Assembly (NCBI RefSeq): GCF_000423445.1
Contig: NZ_KE384018.1
Location: forward strand, 78,909-142,908
Reading direction: 5' to 3'
DNA length: 64,000 bases
From: Acidipropionibacterium thoenii DSM 20276
Lineage (GTDB): Bacteria > Actinomycetota > Actinomycetes > Propionibacteriales > Propionibacteriaceae
Shown: one piece after another, positions 48,435 to 57,026 of the stretch
How positions within the stretch are numbered: the stretch's first letter is position 1
Layout: every line of letters begins with the position of its first letter
Notes under the pieces: model-generated
The model's input: the letters and a program-made list of their open reading frames with translations, nothing else
Told to the model about the DNA's origin: nothing
Database searches by the model: none
Program-made: the position numbers and the translations under genes

Positions 48435-49528
48435 CCACCACCGACCAGCCGCAGCCCAGCTCAGCGGCAGCCTCCGCCTATGCCCTCGCCGGGGTCGACA
48501 TCGCCGCGGGGGAGCGCGCCGTCGACCTGATGAGGGCTCACGTCGCCGCCGCCCACCGCCCCGAGGTGATCGGTGGGCTCGGCGGATTCGCAGGCTTCTT
48601 CGATGCCTCGGCACTGGCCGGCTATCGTCACCCGCTGCTGGCCACCTCGACCGATGGGGTGGGCACCAAGGTGGCGATCGCCCAGGCGATGGACATCCAC
48701 GACACGATCGGCTTCGACCTGATCGGAATGCTCGTCGACGACCTGGTGGTGGTGGGTGCCGAGCCATGGTTCGTCACCGACTACATCGCCTGCGGCTCCG
48801 TGCGGCCCGAGAAGATCGCGGACGTCGTCAAGGGCATCGCGAGGGCCTGCCAGAAGGCCGGCTGCGCGCTGCTGGGAGGCGAGACCGCCGAGCACCCGGG
48901 CCTGCTGGCTCCCGACGAGTACGACGTCGCCGGGGCCACCACCGGCGCCGTCGAGAAGGACGACGTGCTGGGACCCCAACGGGTCGCCGCCGGGGACGCC
49001 CTGGTGGCGGTGGCGTCCTCGGGGCTGCACTCCAACGGTTACTCCCTGGTGCGCAAGGTGCTGCTGGGCCAGACCGGATGGAAGCTGGAGAGAACTGTTC
49101 CCGAGCTCGGCCGCACCCTCGGTGAGGAGTTGCTCACCCCGACCACCGTCTACGCCGCCGACCTGCTGGCCCTGATCGGCCGGATCGAGGTGCATGCGAT
49201 GAGCCACATCACCGGCGGGGGACTGGCCAACAACCTCTCCCGGGTGATCCCCGAGGATCTGCAGGCCACCGTGGAGCGGTCCAGCTGGGCTCCGGCTGCG
49301 ATCTTCCGACTGGTCGCCGAGGTCGGCAGGATCTCCAGGCCCGACATCGAGGAGACCCTCAACATGGGCGTCGGGATGGTCCTGGTGCTTCCTGCCGACA
49401 ATGCCGAGCAGGCGGTGGCGTTCCTGGCCGAACGCGGTCTGGCGGCCTGGCGCTGCGGCACGGTCGCAGCGAAGGGCGATGCCGGGGATCCGGGGGTTCA
49501 GCTGGTGGGCGACTACCGCGCCCTGTGA
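48431..49528 (+). CDS. purM: AIR synthetase (phosphoribosylformylglycinamidine cyclo-ligase)
   Basis: PurM closes the imidazole ring, converting FGAM to AIR with ATP. The 365-residue protein begins AYALAGVDIAAGERAVDLM, close to the family N-terminus (YKDAGVDIxAGxxxV). Key blocks are STDGVGTKVAIA, DLIGMLVDDLVVVGAEP, LLGGETAEHPGL and MSHITGGGLANNL. AAGGAGA lies before the ATG, which overlaps the purF stop (ATGA). The purF-purM pair is conserved in actinobacteria. A DUF3073 gene follows, as is usual there. Confidence 0.96.
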   Translation: MTTTDQPQPSSAAASAYALAGVDIAAGERAVDLMRAHVAAAHRPEVIGGLGGFAGFFDASALAGYRHPLLATSTDGVGTKVAIAQAMDIHDTIGFDLIGMLVDDLVVVGAEPWFVTDYIACGSVRPEKIADVVKGIARACQKAGCALLGGETAEHPGLLAPDEYDVAGATTGAVEKDDVLGPQRVAAGDALVAVASSGLHSNGYSLVRKVLLGQTGWKLERTVPELGRTLGEELLTPTTVYAADLLALIGRIEVHAMSHITGGGLANNLSRVIPEDLQATVERSSWAPAAIFRLVAEVGRISRPDIEETLNMGVGMVLVLPADNAEQAVAFLAERGLAAWRCGTVAAKGDAGDPGVQLVGDYRAL

Positions 49529-49539
49529 CCCGGGGGACT

Positions 49540-49569
49540 TTGGTGTCCTCGCACCGGCTCGGGTAGCCT
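49540..49569 (+). promoter_or_regulatory. Promoter of the DUF3073 gene
   Basis: TTGGTG (49540-49545) and TAGCCT (49564-49569) are spaced 18 bases apart. They leave a leader of about 63 bases before the ATG at 49639. Confidence 0.45.
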
Positions 49570-49638
49570 GTGTGTCACGACAGTAGATGACATGCGCGCG
49601 GCAATGCCGCGACCAACGAGGCGAGGGGGTCGACCCAT

Positions 49639-49842
49639 ATGGGGCGCGGCCGTGCAAAGGCGAAGCAGACCAAGGTTGCTCGTGATCTGAAATATCGCTC
49701 GGTTGACATGGATCTTGCATCCTTGGAGCGAGAGCTGCGGGGAGACAAGGTCCGTGAGGACCACACCGAGGATGAAGAGGTCTCCGACAAGTACGCTGAC
49801 CTGGCTGAGAAGTACTCCCACTACGGCGACGACGACCAGTGA
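49639..49842 (+). CDS. DUF3073 family protein
   Basis: This 67-residue protein of unknown function is conserved across actinobacteria, usually just after purM. The N-terminus MGRGRAKAKQTKVARDLKYR is basic and nearly invariant in the family. The C-terminal half is acidic (EDHTEDEEVSDKYADLAEKY). The charge layout suggests binding to nucleic acid or ribosomes, but this is a guess. GCGAGGGGG upstream may serve as ribosome site. Confidence 0.88.
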   Translation: MGRGRAKAKQTKVARDLKYRSVDMDLASLERELRGDKVREDHTEDEEVSDKYADLAEKYSHYGDDDQ

Positions 49843-49911
49843 CGCCGGTCACCTTCTGGTGAGTGCCCGGGGCGTCCCGGTCGCGGTGCCCCGAGTCTGG
49901 ATGGCATCGAG

Positions 49912-50862
49912 ATGAGATGGACCTCGGACCCGATCGTGCCCGGCTTCGAGTGGGCGCGGATCGGCCTGCCACGGGCGCAGCGAATCGCCGGTGACCCCGA
50001 CGCGCTACTGACAGCCGGACTGATCCGCCACCATCCGGCGACGCACCCGCGCGCCCTGCTCTACATCCACGGCTGGTCGGACTGCTTCTACCAGGCCCAT
50101 CTGGCCGACCAGGTCGAGTCCTGGGGGATGGACTTCTACGCACTCGACTTGCGCCGCTACGGCCGCAATCTGGTCGACGGGCAACGGGCGGGCTGGATCT
50201 CGGACCTGTCGGAGTACGACGAGGAGATCGACGCCGCGATGTCGATCATCCGCGCCGACCACGAGGCGATCTCCCTGATGGGGCACTCCACCGGCGGGCT
50301 GATCGCCGTACTGTGGGCCGCCCGGCACCCCAACCGGGTCAAGGGGATCATCCTCAACTCGCCGTGGATCGACCTGCAGGGATCGGCGATGGCCCGGATG
50401 ATCGCGGGACCGCTGACCCGGGCGGTCACCCAGGCCTCCGCGGGCTCGGTGCTGCCGATCGCCAGTCGTGACAACTTCGCCCGCTCGGTGCGCCGGGAGT
50501 TCGGAGGGGAGTGGGACATCCCCTTCGAGAAGTCCCGCGACAATGCCTTCGTGGTGCGCGCGGGATGGCTGAAGGCGATCCTGGAGGGCCATGCGCAGGT
50601 GGAGCAGGGGCTCGGTATCGAGGTGCCGATCCTCACTCTGCTGTCGGCTCGCAGCGATCTGTCGGCGACCTGGAACGAGTCGATGCGAGGTGCCGACACG
50701 GTTCTCGACGTCGAACGGCTGGCAGCGGCCACCATCCGGCTGGGACGCCACCTCACCCTGGTGCGGATCACCGGCGGACTGCACGATCTGGTGCTGTCGG
50801 CCCCGCCGGTGCGCGCCATGGTCTTCGCCGAGATGAGGCGCTGGGTGCGGGCCTACCTGTGA
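49912..50862 (+). CDS. Alpha/beta hydrolase (serine aminopeptidase S33-like)
   Basis: This 316-residue soluble hydrolase has an alpha/beta fold. Residues LLYIHGWSDCFYQ provide the oxyanion hole, GHSTGG the nucleophile serine near residue 125, and GGLHDLVLS the C-terminal catalytic histidine. The overall wording matches monoacylglycerol-lipase-like (Hydrolase_4) proteins. There is no signal peptide. The substrate is unknown; lipids or esters are typical. The start lacks a clear ribosome site, so it could lie slightly elsewhere. Confidence 0.8.
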   Translation: MRWTSDPIVPGFEWARIGLPRAQRIAGDPDALLTAGLIRHHPATHPRALLYIHGWSDCFYQAHLADQVESWGMDFYALDLRRYGRNLVDGQRAGWISDLSEYDEEIDAAMSIIRADHEAISLMGHSTGGLIAVLWAARHPNRVKGIILNSPWIDLQGSAMARMIAGPLTRAVTQASAGSVLPIASRDNFARSVRREFGGEWDIPFEKSRDNAFVVRAGWLKAILEGHAQVEQGLGIEVPILTLLSARSDLSATWNESMRGADTVLDVERLAAATIRLGRHLTLVRITGGLHDLVLSAPPVRAMVFAEMRRWVRAYL

Positions 50863-50907
50863 GCCCGGAGCGGGTTCCCGCAGGTCAGGTCACGGGATGG
50901 TCACGAT

Positions 50908-50923
50908 GTGAGAGATTCCTCAC
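50908..50923 (+). promoter_or_regulatory. Inverted repeat upstream of the sugar ABC operon
   Basis: GTGAG-N6-CTCAC lies 108-123 bases before the ATG. This is a possible operator for an unlinked sugar regulator. Confidence 0.3.
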
Positions 50924-50989
50924 GGCCCCTCCTTGCCACGCCTGCTCAGCACTGGCAGGATCAGACCCGCTGGACAAGGTAGTCCGGCG

Positions 50990-51007
50990 CCAGACACTGA
51001 TGTCTGG
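50990..51007 (+). promoter_or_regulatory. Leader palindrome of the sugar ABC operon
   Basis: CCAGACA-CTGA-TGTCTGG is a perfect 7-bp hairpin or operator ending 23 bases before the ATG. Confidence 0.35.
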
Positions 51008-51030
51008 AAGGGACCGGGAGGTTTTCATTC

Positions 51031-52344
51031 ATGCGTGGAAAGAAACTCGCGGCGCTCGCAACAGCGTCGCTTCTGGTGCTGTCCGGCGCCGCGTGCGGGT
51101 CAACCACAGAGTCAGGCTCTGCTGACGCGACGACACCGGCATCCACCCCCAAGGCAGGGGGAGCCGGCGGCACCGTCGGCGTCTTCACCTGGTGGGCGGA
51201 CGGATCCGAGAAGAAGGGTCTCGATGCCCTCGAGGTGATGTTCAAGAAGCAGTACCCCAATGACACCTTCCAGAACCTGGCGGTGGCCGGCGGGTCGGGC
51301 TCCAATGCCAAGGCGAAGCTGGCCTCCGATCTCAAGAACGGAAATCCCCCCGGGTCCTTCCAGGGCCACGCCGGCGCGGAGCTGATGGACTACATCGACG
51401 CCGACCAGGTCGAGCCGGTCGACGACATCATCAAGGAGCTGGGCGGGGAGTCGGTCTTCCCCAAGACCCTGCTCGACAAGCTCACCGTCGACGGCCACAT
51501 CTACTCGGTGCCGGTCGACATCCACCGGGCCAATGTGGTCTGGTCCAATACCGCCCTGCTCAAGAAGGCGGGCATCACCAGCACCCCGACCGACGTCGCC
51601 GGATGGCTGGCCGACCTGCAGAAGGTCAAGGACTCCGGCGTCGCCACCCCGCTGTCGATCGGCGGCACCTGGACCCAGACCGAGCTCTTCGAGTCGATCC
51701 TGGCCTCGAACCTGGGTGCTGACGAGTACAGCAAGCTGTTCAGCAAGGACGGCAAGTGGGACTCCGACGGCGTCAAGCAGTCGATCGAGCAGTACAAGAA
51801 GGCCCTCACCTTCGCCAACACCGCCTCCGATGGCGACGACTGGCCGAACGCCACCGACATGGTGGCCGACGGCAAGGCCGCCTACAACGTGATGGGCGAC
51901 TGGGCGGTCGCCCAGTTCGAGATGAAGGGGAAGACGTACAAGACCGACTGGGACGCTTTCGCGATGCCCGGCAAGGAGAACATCTTCGACTTCCTGGCCG
52001 ACTCCTTCACCCTGCCGGCCGGCACCAAGAACCCCGGCGGCACCCAGGACTGGCTGCGGTTCGTCGGCTCCAAGGATGCCCAGACCACCTTCAACAAGCT
52101 CAAGGGCTCCATCCCGCCTCGTACCGATATCTCCTCTGATGGATTCAGCGCCTACCAGCGGTCGGCGATGAAGGACTTCAAGTCCTCCGACACCAAGATC
52201 GTCTCCTCGATCGCCCACGGTGCCGCCGTCCCGCTGGCCTGGAGCTCGGAGATCAACACCGCGATGAGCAAGTTCTACCAGGACAAGAACACCGACAATC
52301 TGGTGAGTGCCCTGGTCGCCTCGCACGACAAGTACGCGCAGTGA
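51031..52344 (+). CDS. Sugar ABC transporter solute-binding lipoprotein
   Basis: This 437-residue extracytoplasmic protein has a lipoprotein signal with lipobox SGAAC (Cys22). It belongs to family 1 (MalE/UgpB type). Signs include the start of the mature domain (VGVFTWWADGSEKKGLDAL), GSGSNAKAKLASDLKNGNPP and the typical PVDIHRANVVWSNTALLKKAG segment. The ligand is likely a mono- or disaccharide. GGGAGG precedes the ATG. A strong hairpin separates it from the permease genes, which would keep binding-protein levels higher. Confidence 0.92.
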   Translation: MRGKKLAALATASLLVLSGAACGSTTESGSADATTPASTPKAGGAGGTVGVFTWWADGSEKKGLDALEVMFKKQYPNDTFQNLAVAGGSGSNAKAKLASDLKNGNPPGSFQGHAGAELMDYIDADQVEPVDDIIKELGGESVFPKTLLDKLTVDGHIYSVPVDIHRANVVWSNTALLKKAGITSTPTDVAGWLADLQKVKDSGVATPLSIGGTWTQTELFESILASNLGADEYSKLFSKDGKWDSDGVKQSIEQYKKALTFANTASDGDDWPNATDMVADGKAAYNVMGDWAVAQFEMKGKTYKTDWDAFAMPGKENIFDFLADSFTLPAGTKNPGGTQDWLRFVGSKDAQTTFNKLKGSIPPRTDISSDGFSAYQRSAMKDFKSSDTKIVSSIAHGAAVPLAWSSEINTAMSKFYQDKNTDNLVSALVASHDKYAQ

Positions 52345-52356
52345 GTTGACTCCTCG

Positions 52357-52387
52357 GATGGGCCCGGCCGCGATGGCCGGGCCCATC
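52357..52387 (+). terminator. Intercistronic hairpin after the sugar-binding gene
   Basis: A perfect 13-bp stem (GATGGGCCCGGCC and its complement) with a 5-base loop lies 13 bases after the stop. Confidence 0.6.
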
Positions 52388-52488
52388 TGTCGGGCTTGGC
52401 GGTATTCACGACAGGGAAATGACGAGATGACAGATGCGGGCGAGATGACGGCGGACTCCAGGATGCGAGCCACGAGAGGAGTGACGAC

Positions 52489-53385
52489 ATGGTGAAAGTG
52501 CGACGCTGGCTGCCGAGCCTCGCGTTCGTGGCGCCATCGATCATCCTGATCGGGATCTTCGTCTACGGGTTCATCATCAACAACATCGGGACCTCCTTCC
52601 AGATGGTCCGCACCAGATCGGGGCGCCTCAAGGCCCCCGGCGGGTTCCAGAACTACACCGACCTGATCAGCGACCCGCGCTATCAGCACGCCCTGTGGAA
52701 CCTGCTGGTCCTCACCGTCACCTTCGTGGCCGGGACGATGTTCTTCGGCCTGTTGTGGGCGCTGCTCCTGGAACGCGGGGTCAGGTTCGAGGGAGCGTTC
52801 CGCTCCCTGCTGTTGTTCCCGATGGCGATCTCCTTCGTCGCTGCCGGCGTGATCTGGCGGTGGCTGCTGTCCCCGGCCCGGGGCTCCAACGCGGTCGGCC
52901 TCAACCAGCTGTTCCAGATGGTGGGGTTGGACGGTCTGCAGTCCAGTTGGTACTCGGCAGGCAGGTTCAACATGGCCGCGATGGCGATACCGGCCATCTG
53001 GCAGCTGTCGGGCTACATCATGGCGCTCTTCCTGGCCGGCTTCCGCGGTATCTCCGAGGACCAGCGCGAGGCCGCCCGGGTCGACGGTGCCACCGAGTTC
53101 AAGCTCTACCGATATGTGCTCTTCCCCCAGCTGTCACCGATCGCGCTGAGCGCCCTGATCATCGTCGGGCACATGTCGATGAAGATGTTCGACCTGATCT
53201 ACTCGATCGCCGGCCAGAGCTCCTACACCGCAGAGGTCCCCGCCACCTTGATGTGGACCCAGCTGTTCCAGCTCAACGACCCCACCGCGGCTGCGGTCAA
53301 CGCGACTCTGCTGCTGCTCATCGTGGCGGTGGCCGTCATTCCCTACCTCGTCTACACCAACCGCACGGAGAAGGGGGTCCGCTGA
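52489..53385 (+). CDS. Sugar ABC transporter permease, MalF type
   Basis: This 298-residue permease has six helices and belongs to the carbohydrate uptake-1 family. It starts RRWLPSLAFVAPSIILIGIFVYG, typical of LacF/MalF-like subunits. The EAA loop EDQREAARVDGATEFKLYRYVLFPQL is clear near residues 185-210. GAGGAGTGACG precedes the ATG. Its stop shares a base with the next start (TGATG), so the two permeases are coupled. Confidence 0.92.
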   Translation: MVKVRRWLPSLAFVAPSIILIGIFVYGFIINNIGTSFQMVRTRSGRLKAPGGFQNYTDLISDPRYQHALWNLLVLTVTFVAGTMFFGLLWALLLERGVRFEGAFRSLLLFPMAISFVAAGVIWRWLLSPARGSNAVGLNQLFQMVGLDGLQSSWYSAGRFNMAAMAIPAIWQLSGYIMALFLAGFRGISEDQREAARVDGATEFKLYRYVLFPQLSPIALSALIIVGHMSMKMFDLIYSIAGQSSYTAEVPATLMWTQLFQLNDPTAAAVNATLLLLIVAVAVIPYLVYTNRTEKGVR

Positions 53386-54281
53386 TGTCTGCGGCAACTC
53401 TTGAGGCCGACCAGCTGGCGGCCGTCCCGGCCCGGCACCGTCGCGCCACCAGGGGCCAGAAGGCCTGGGGCTCTCTTCAGTACGCGCTGTTGATCTGCTT
53501 CGCCATCATCGTTCTGATGCCGGCCTACGCACTGCTGGTGACCAGCTTCAAGCGCCAGGCCGATTACGACCAGTCCACCGCCTGGCAGATCCCGACCCAC
53601 TGGTCGGTGGAGGGCTGGGTGGCCGCCTGGGGCACCCTGGCACCGGCCGTCGGCCGCTCCCTGGTGATGGCGATCGTCGCGGCGGCGGTCTCGGCGATGC
53701 TCGGCTCCCTCAATGGCTACGTCTTCGCCAAGGCCCGGTTCCCGGGCTCCCACGTGATCTTCGTGCTCTTCCTGTTCGGGATGTTCATCCCGTACCAGGC
53801 AATCATGATCCCGCTGTCGGGACTGATGCTGAACATTCAGGACGGCGCCCCGTGGTTCTCCGGGATCCCGACCCTGATCCTGTGCCACATCATCTACGGC
53901 ATCCCGATCTGCACCCTGATCTTCCGGAACTACTACGCCACCTCGGTGCCCACCGAGATCGTGGAGGCGGCCCGGGTGGACGGCGCCACGACCTGGTCCA
54001 CCTACACCAAGGTGGTGCTGCCGATCTCCCCGCCGGCCTTCGTGGTGACGCTGATCTGGCAGTTCACCAGCGCCTGGAACGACTTCCTCTTCGCCCTGTT
54101 CCTCACCAACCAGACCAATGGCCCGGTGACCTTCGGGCTCAACGCACTGGCCTCGGGGCAGAACCCGAACTACCCGCAGATTATGGCCGGGGTGCTGGTG
54201 GCCTCGCTGCCGACTCTGCTGATCTACATCATCCTGGGCAAGTACTTCGTTGCCGGGCTGATGAGTGGGTCGGTGAAGTAG
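53385..54281 (+). CDS. Sugar ABC transporter permease, MalG type
   Basis: This second permease of the importer has 298 residues and six helices. The N-terminal 30 residues are cytoplasmic and basic. The EAA loop reads EIVEAARVDGATTWSTYTKVVLPIS, and it ends LGKYFVAGLMSGSVK, the usual MalG-like C-terminus. No ATPase gene follows. Such actinobacterial systems often share one MsiK-type ATPase encoded elsewhere. A very strong terminator hairpin follows the stop. Confidence 0.92.
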   Translation: MSAATLEADQLAAVPARHRRATRGQKAWGSLQYALLICFAIIVLMPAYALLVTSFKRQADYDQSTAWQIPTHWSVEGWVAAWGTLAPAVGRSLVMAIVAAAVSAMLGSLNGYVFAKARFPGSHVIFVLFLFGMFIPYQAIMIPLSGLMLNIQDGAPWFSGIPTLILCHIIYGIPICTLIFRNYYATSVPTEIVEAARVDGATTWSTYTKVVLPISPPAFVVTLIWQFTSAWNDFLFALFLTNQTNGPVTFGLNALASGQNPNYPQIMAGVLVASLPTLLIYIILGKYFVAGLMSGSVK

Positions 54282-54299
54282 CCGTCGGCGGATCGACAT

Positions 54300-54350
54300 C
54301 AGACAGCGGACGCCGACCGGGCAACCAGCCCGGTCGGCGTCCGCTGTCTG
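54300..54350 (+). terminator. Terminator of the sugar ABC operon
   Basis: A perfect 23-bp stem with a 5-base loop (AACCA) starts 18 bases after the stop. It is among the longest hairpins in the window. It opens the 320-base gap 54282-54601, which also holds the GlnR-type repeats and a -10 box. Confidence 0.7.
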
Positions 54351-54418
54351 TTCCGGGAGCACTGCCAGGGCCCGTACGGGGATTCGGTCCGGGAGCGTCT
54401 TCCGGGTTCAAAACCTGT

Positions 54419-54476
54419 GTTACATCTGTGTACCGCCATGTTACAGATTGACGATGCTCTGTTACGTCTCAGGGAC
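54419..54476 (+). promoter_or_regulatory. GlnR-like triple GTTAC repeat upstream of the Liv-type operon
   Basis: GTTAC occurs at 54419, 54440 and 54461, exactly 21 bp apart. The matching b-positions (GTACC, ACGAT, GGGAC) lie 11 bp after each. GlnR sites have a 22-bp period, so this fits closely but not exactly. Confidence 0.5.
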
Positions 54477-54504
54477 TTACGGGGGTGACGCCGGGAACCG
54501 CTTC

Positions 54505-54510
54505 TACAGT
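54505..54510 (+). promoter_or_regulatory. Possible -10 box of the Liv-type operon
   Basis: TACAGT lies 92 bases before the GTG start, downstream of the repeated GTTAC elements. Confidence 0.35.
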
Positions 54511-54601
54511 TCCGAACAGGTTGTGCCGCCGACTCGTCGGCGCAACAGGAGAGGGCTCACCCGTCCTGCACCACGGGCACGGGAGCACTGGAGGGAAACA
54601 C

Positions 54602-56020
54602 GTGAGAACAGCTCGACAAGGGATCATCTGCAGTACCTATCGCAGACGACTCTGGCATCTGTCATTGGCCCTCCTGGCCTTCCTGGCGCTGTGCGGGACC
54701 TTCCAGGCCCGCAGCGCACCCGGTGCGAACGCGGCCGGCGTCCAGTTGATCGTGACAGTCACCGGCGCCGACTCCAAGCCAGCAGCCAAGGTCGCCATCA
54801 CGGTGGCCGATGCCGCGGGCCAGCTCATCAAGGGCACCACCGATGCCGATGGAAAGGCCACCATCGCCCTCACCGAGTCCGGCAGGTACGGCGTCTACTT
54901 CGACGTCGCCACGCTGCCCAGCGGGGTCGGCCCGGCCGCCAATCCGACGGTGCGTGCCACCACCGGCAATATCTCCCCCCAGTTCACGGCGATCACACTG
55001 ACGGCCGGCGGGGTGCGCACCGAGGTGACGCCGGCACCGCTGGCGGCACCCTCTGCGACGGGCACCGCCTCCAGCACCGGAAGCGCAGCGGCCGGTGGGG
55101 AGGCCGGTGGCGGGTCCGCCAGCAGTGCCGACTCCACCAGCTTCCTCGACCAGCTGAGTTCCAAGATCTCCACCGGGCTGACCTTCGGACTGCTGCTGGG
55201 ACTGGCCTCCATCGGACTGTCGCTGATCTACAGCACCACCGGGTTGAACAACTTCGCCCATGGCGAGCTGGTCACCTTCGGCGCCTTCATGGCCTACATG
55301 ATCGCCGGGCAGTGGAATCTCAACGGCTGGATCGCGATCTCAGGGGCACTGGTCCTGGGCGGTTGCTTCGGATACCTGCAGGACTTCCTGCTGTGGCGGC
55401 CACTGCGCAAACGTCGGCTCGGGATGATGCAGATCATGATCGTCAGCATCGGGCTGTCCCTGGCGCTGCGATATGTCTTCGCCTTCATCTGGGGCCCCGA
55501 CCGGCTGTCGATACCGGCCAACAACGATCCCGTGGTGTCCTTCGGGTCGGTGAACCTGCGGTACTGGGACGTGGTGGGTTCGATCATCGCCATCGTGCTG
55601 CTGGTGCTGGTCGCGCTGTTCTTCTCCTTCACCCGGACCGGCAAGGCCACCCGCGCGGTGGCCGACAACAAGGCCCTGGCGGCGGCCACCGGTATCAACG
55701 TCGAACGGATCACCCGGATCGTGTGGGTGGGCGGCGGCGCCCTGGCCGGAGTCGCGGGAGCTCTGATCGGCTACTACCAGACCCTGCAGTGGAACGCAGG
55801 TGCACTGATCCTGCTGCTGTTGTTCGCCTCTGTCACCCTCGGCGGTCTCGGGACCACCTGGGGGGCACTGGTCGGGGCCATCATCATTGGCCTGGCGATG
55901 GATGTCTCCACCATGTGGGTGCCGACCTCGCTGAAGTACGTGGTGGCAATGCTCATCATGATCATCGTCCTGCTGGTGAGACCTCAGGGTCTGCTGGGCA
56001 GGAAGCAGCGGATCGGCTGA
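54602..56020 (+). CDS. livH: LivH-type ABC permease with an added extracytoplasmic domain
   Basis: This 472-residue protein is longer than the usual 290-300. Residues 1-44 look like a signal anchor (RRR, then a hydrophobic stretch ending SAPGANA). Residues about 46-140 form a beta-rich domain with the ADSKPAAKVAITVADAAG and GTTDADGKATIAL pattern of carboxypeptidase-regulatory or Ig-like folds. Residues 143-180 are a Ser/Ala/Gly linker. From about 185 a normal LivH core follows (ASIGLSLIYSTTGLNNFAHGE). GTG 54602 follows GGAGGG and is preferred over the ATG at 54485. It heads livH-livM-livG-livF. Long UrtB urea permeases also have such extensions, but the core reads as LivH. Confidence 0.85.
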   Translation: MRTARQGIICSTYRRRLWHLSLALLAFLALCGTFQARSAPGANAAGVQLIVTVTGADSKPAAKVAITVADAAGQLIKGTTDADGKATIALTESGRYGVYFDVATLPSGVGPAANPTVRATTGNISPQFTAITLTAGGVRTEVTPAPLAAPSATGTASSTGSAAAGGEAGGGSASSADSTSFLDQLSSKISTGLTFGLLLGLASIGLSLIYSTTGLNNFAHGELVTFGAFMAYMIAGQWNLNGWIAISGALVLGGCFGYLQDFLLWRPLRKRRLGMMQIMIVSIGLSLALRYVFAFIWGPDRLSIPANNDPVVSFGSVNLRYWDVVGSIIAIVLLVLVALFFSFTRTGKATRAVADNKALAAATGINVERITRIVWVGGGALAGVAGALIGYYQTLQWNAGALILLLLFASVTLGGLGTTWGALVGAIIIGLAMDVSTMWVPTSLKYVVAMLIMIIVLLVRPQGLLGRKQRIG

Positions 56021-56033
56021 GAAGGGAACTCTC

Positions 56034-57026
56034 ATGGATTTCAGCTTCATATCCCAGGCGCTGTCACAGCTCTTCGCTCCTGACACCGCAGCCTTCGCGC
56101 TGGCCACCATCGGCCTGGCAGTGCACTTCGGCTACACCGGCCTGATGAACTTCGGCCAGTCGGCCTTCATGGCGATCGGCGCCTACTTCTTCGCCATCGG
56201 ATCGCGGACCATCGGCATGCCATTGCCGCTGTGCCTGCTCTTCGGGGTGGTCGGGGCGGTCGTCTTCGCCCTGCTGCTCGGCATCCCGACCCTGAGGTTG
56301 CGCGCCGACTACCTGTCGATGGTGACCATCGCGGCGGCCGAGATCGTCCGCTATGTGGCGATCACTCCCGAGCTGACCCCACTGACCGGCGGCCAGGGCG
56401 GTCTGACCTCCTTCGACTACGGCAATGCGTGGGCGGCTCTCAATCCGATCCCCGAACCGGCCTCCGGCGGTTTCTACATCTTGGGGCCGTTCTCCTACTC
56501 CCGCGACGATCTGTTCAACCTGATCGTGTGCTGGGCGGTGGTCGTCATCGCGGCCCTGCTGGTCTGGGGGCTGATGCGCAGCCCGTGGGGTCGCGTGGTG
56601 CGCGGCATCCGCGAGGATGAGGACGCGGTGCGGGCGTTGGGCAAGAACGTCTTCGCCTACAAGATGCAGGCCCTGGTGCTCGGTGGTGTGATCGCCGGTG
56701 TGGCCGGCATGCTGTACATCATGCCGAAGGGCCTGAACCCAGACATCGGCGGCACCCAGACCACCTTCTTCCTGTGGACGATCCTGTTCCTGGGTGGCGC
56801 TGCCACCGTCTTCGGGCCGATCGTCGGCTCGATGATCTTCTGGGCCACCCTGATCATCACCGACGGTCTGGTGGGCCTGCTCACCAGCGCCGACCTCCTC
56901 CCGATCTCCGGTATCCAGGGCGGTCAGATCCGCTTCATCCTGGTCGGCATCGGCCTGATGGTGCTGGTGATCTTCCGGCCACAAGGCATTTTCGGCAACA
57001 AGGCGGAGACCTACTTCAATGGCTGA
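56034..57026 (+). CDS. livM: LivM-type ABC permease
   Basis: This second membrane subunit of the branched-chain amino acid/amide importer has 330 residues and about ten helices. It shows LAVHFGYTGLMNFGQSAFMAIGAY near the N-terminus, GIPTLRLRADYLSMVTIAAAEI and the cytoplasmic coupling segment VVRGIREDEDAVRALGKNVF. It starts 13 bases after livH and overlaps livG by 8 bases. Confidence 0.92.
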   Translation: MDFSFISQALSQLFAPDTAAFALATIGLAVHFGYTGLMNFGQSAFMAIGAYFFAIGSRTIGMPLPLCLLFGVVGAVVFALLLGIPTLRLRADYLSMVTIAAAEIVRYVAITPELTPLTGGQGGLTSFDYGNAWAALNPIPEPASGGFYILGPFSYSRDDLFNLIVCWAVVVIAALLVWGLMRSPWGRVVRGIREDEDAVRALGKNVFAYKMQALVLGGVIAGVAGMLYIMPKGLNPDIGGTQTTFFLWTILFLGGAATVFGPIVGSMIFWATLIITDGLVGLLTSADLLPISGIQGGQIRFILVGIGLMVLVIFRPQGIFGNKAETYFNG

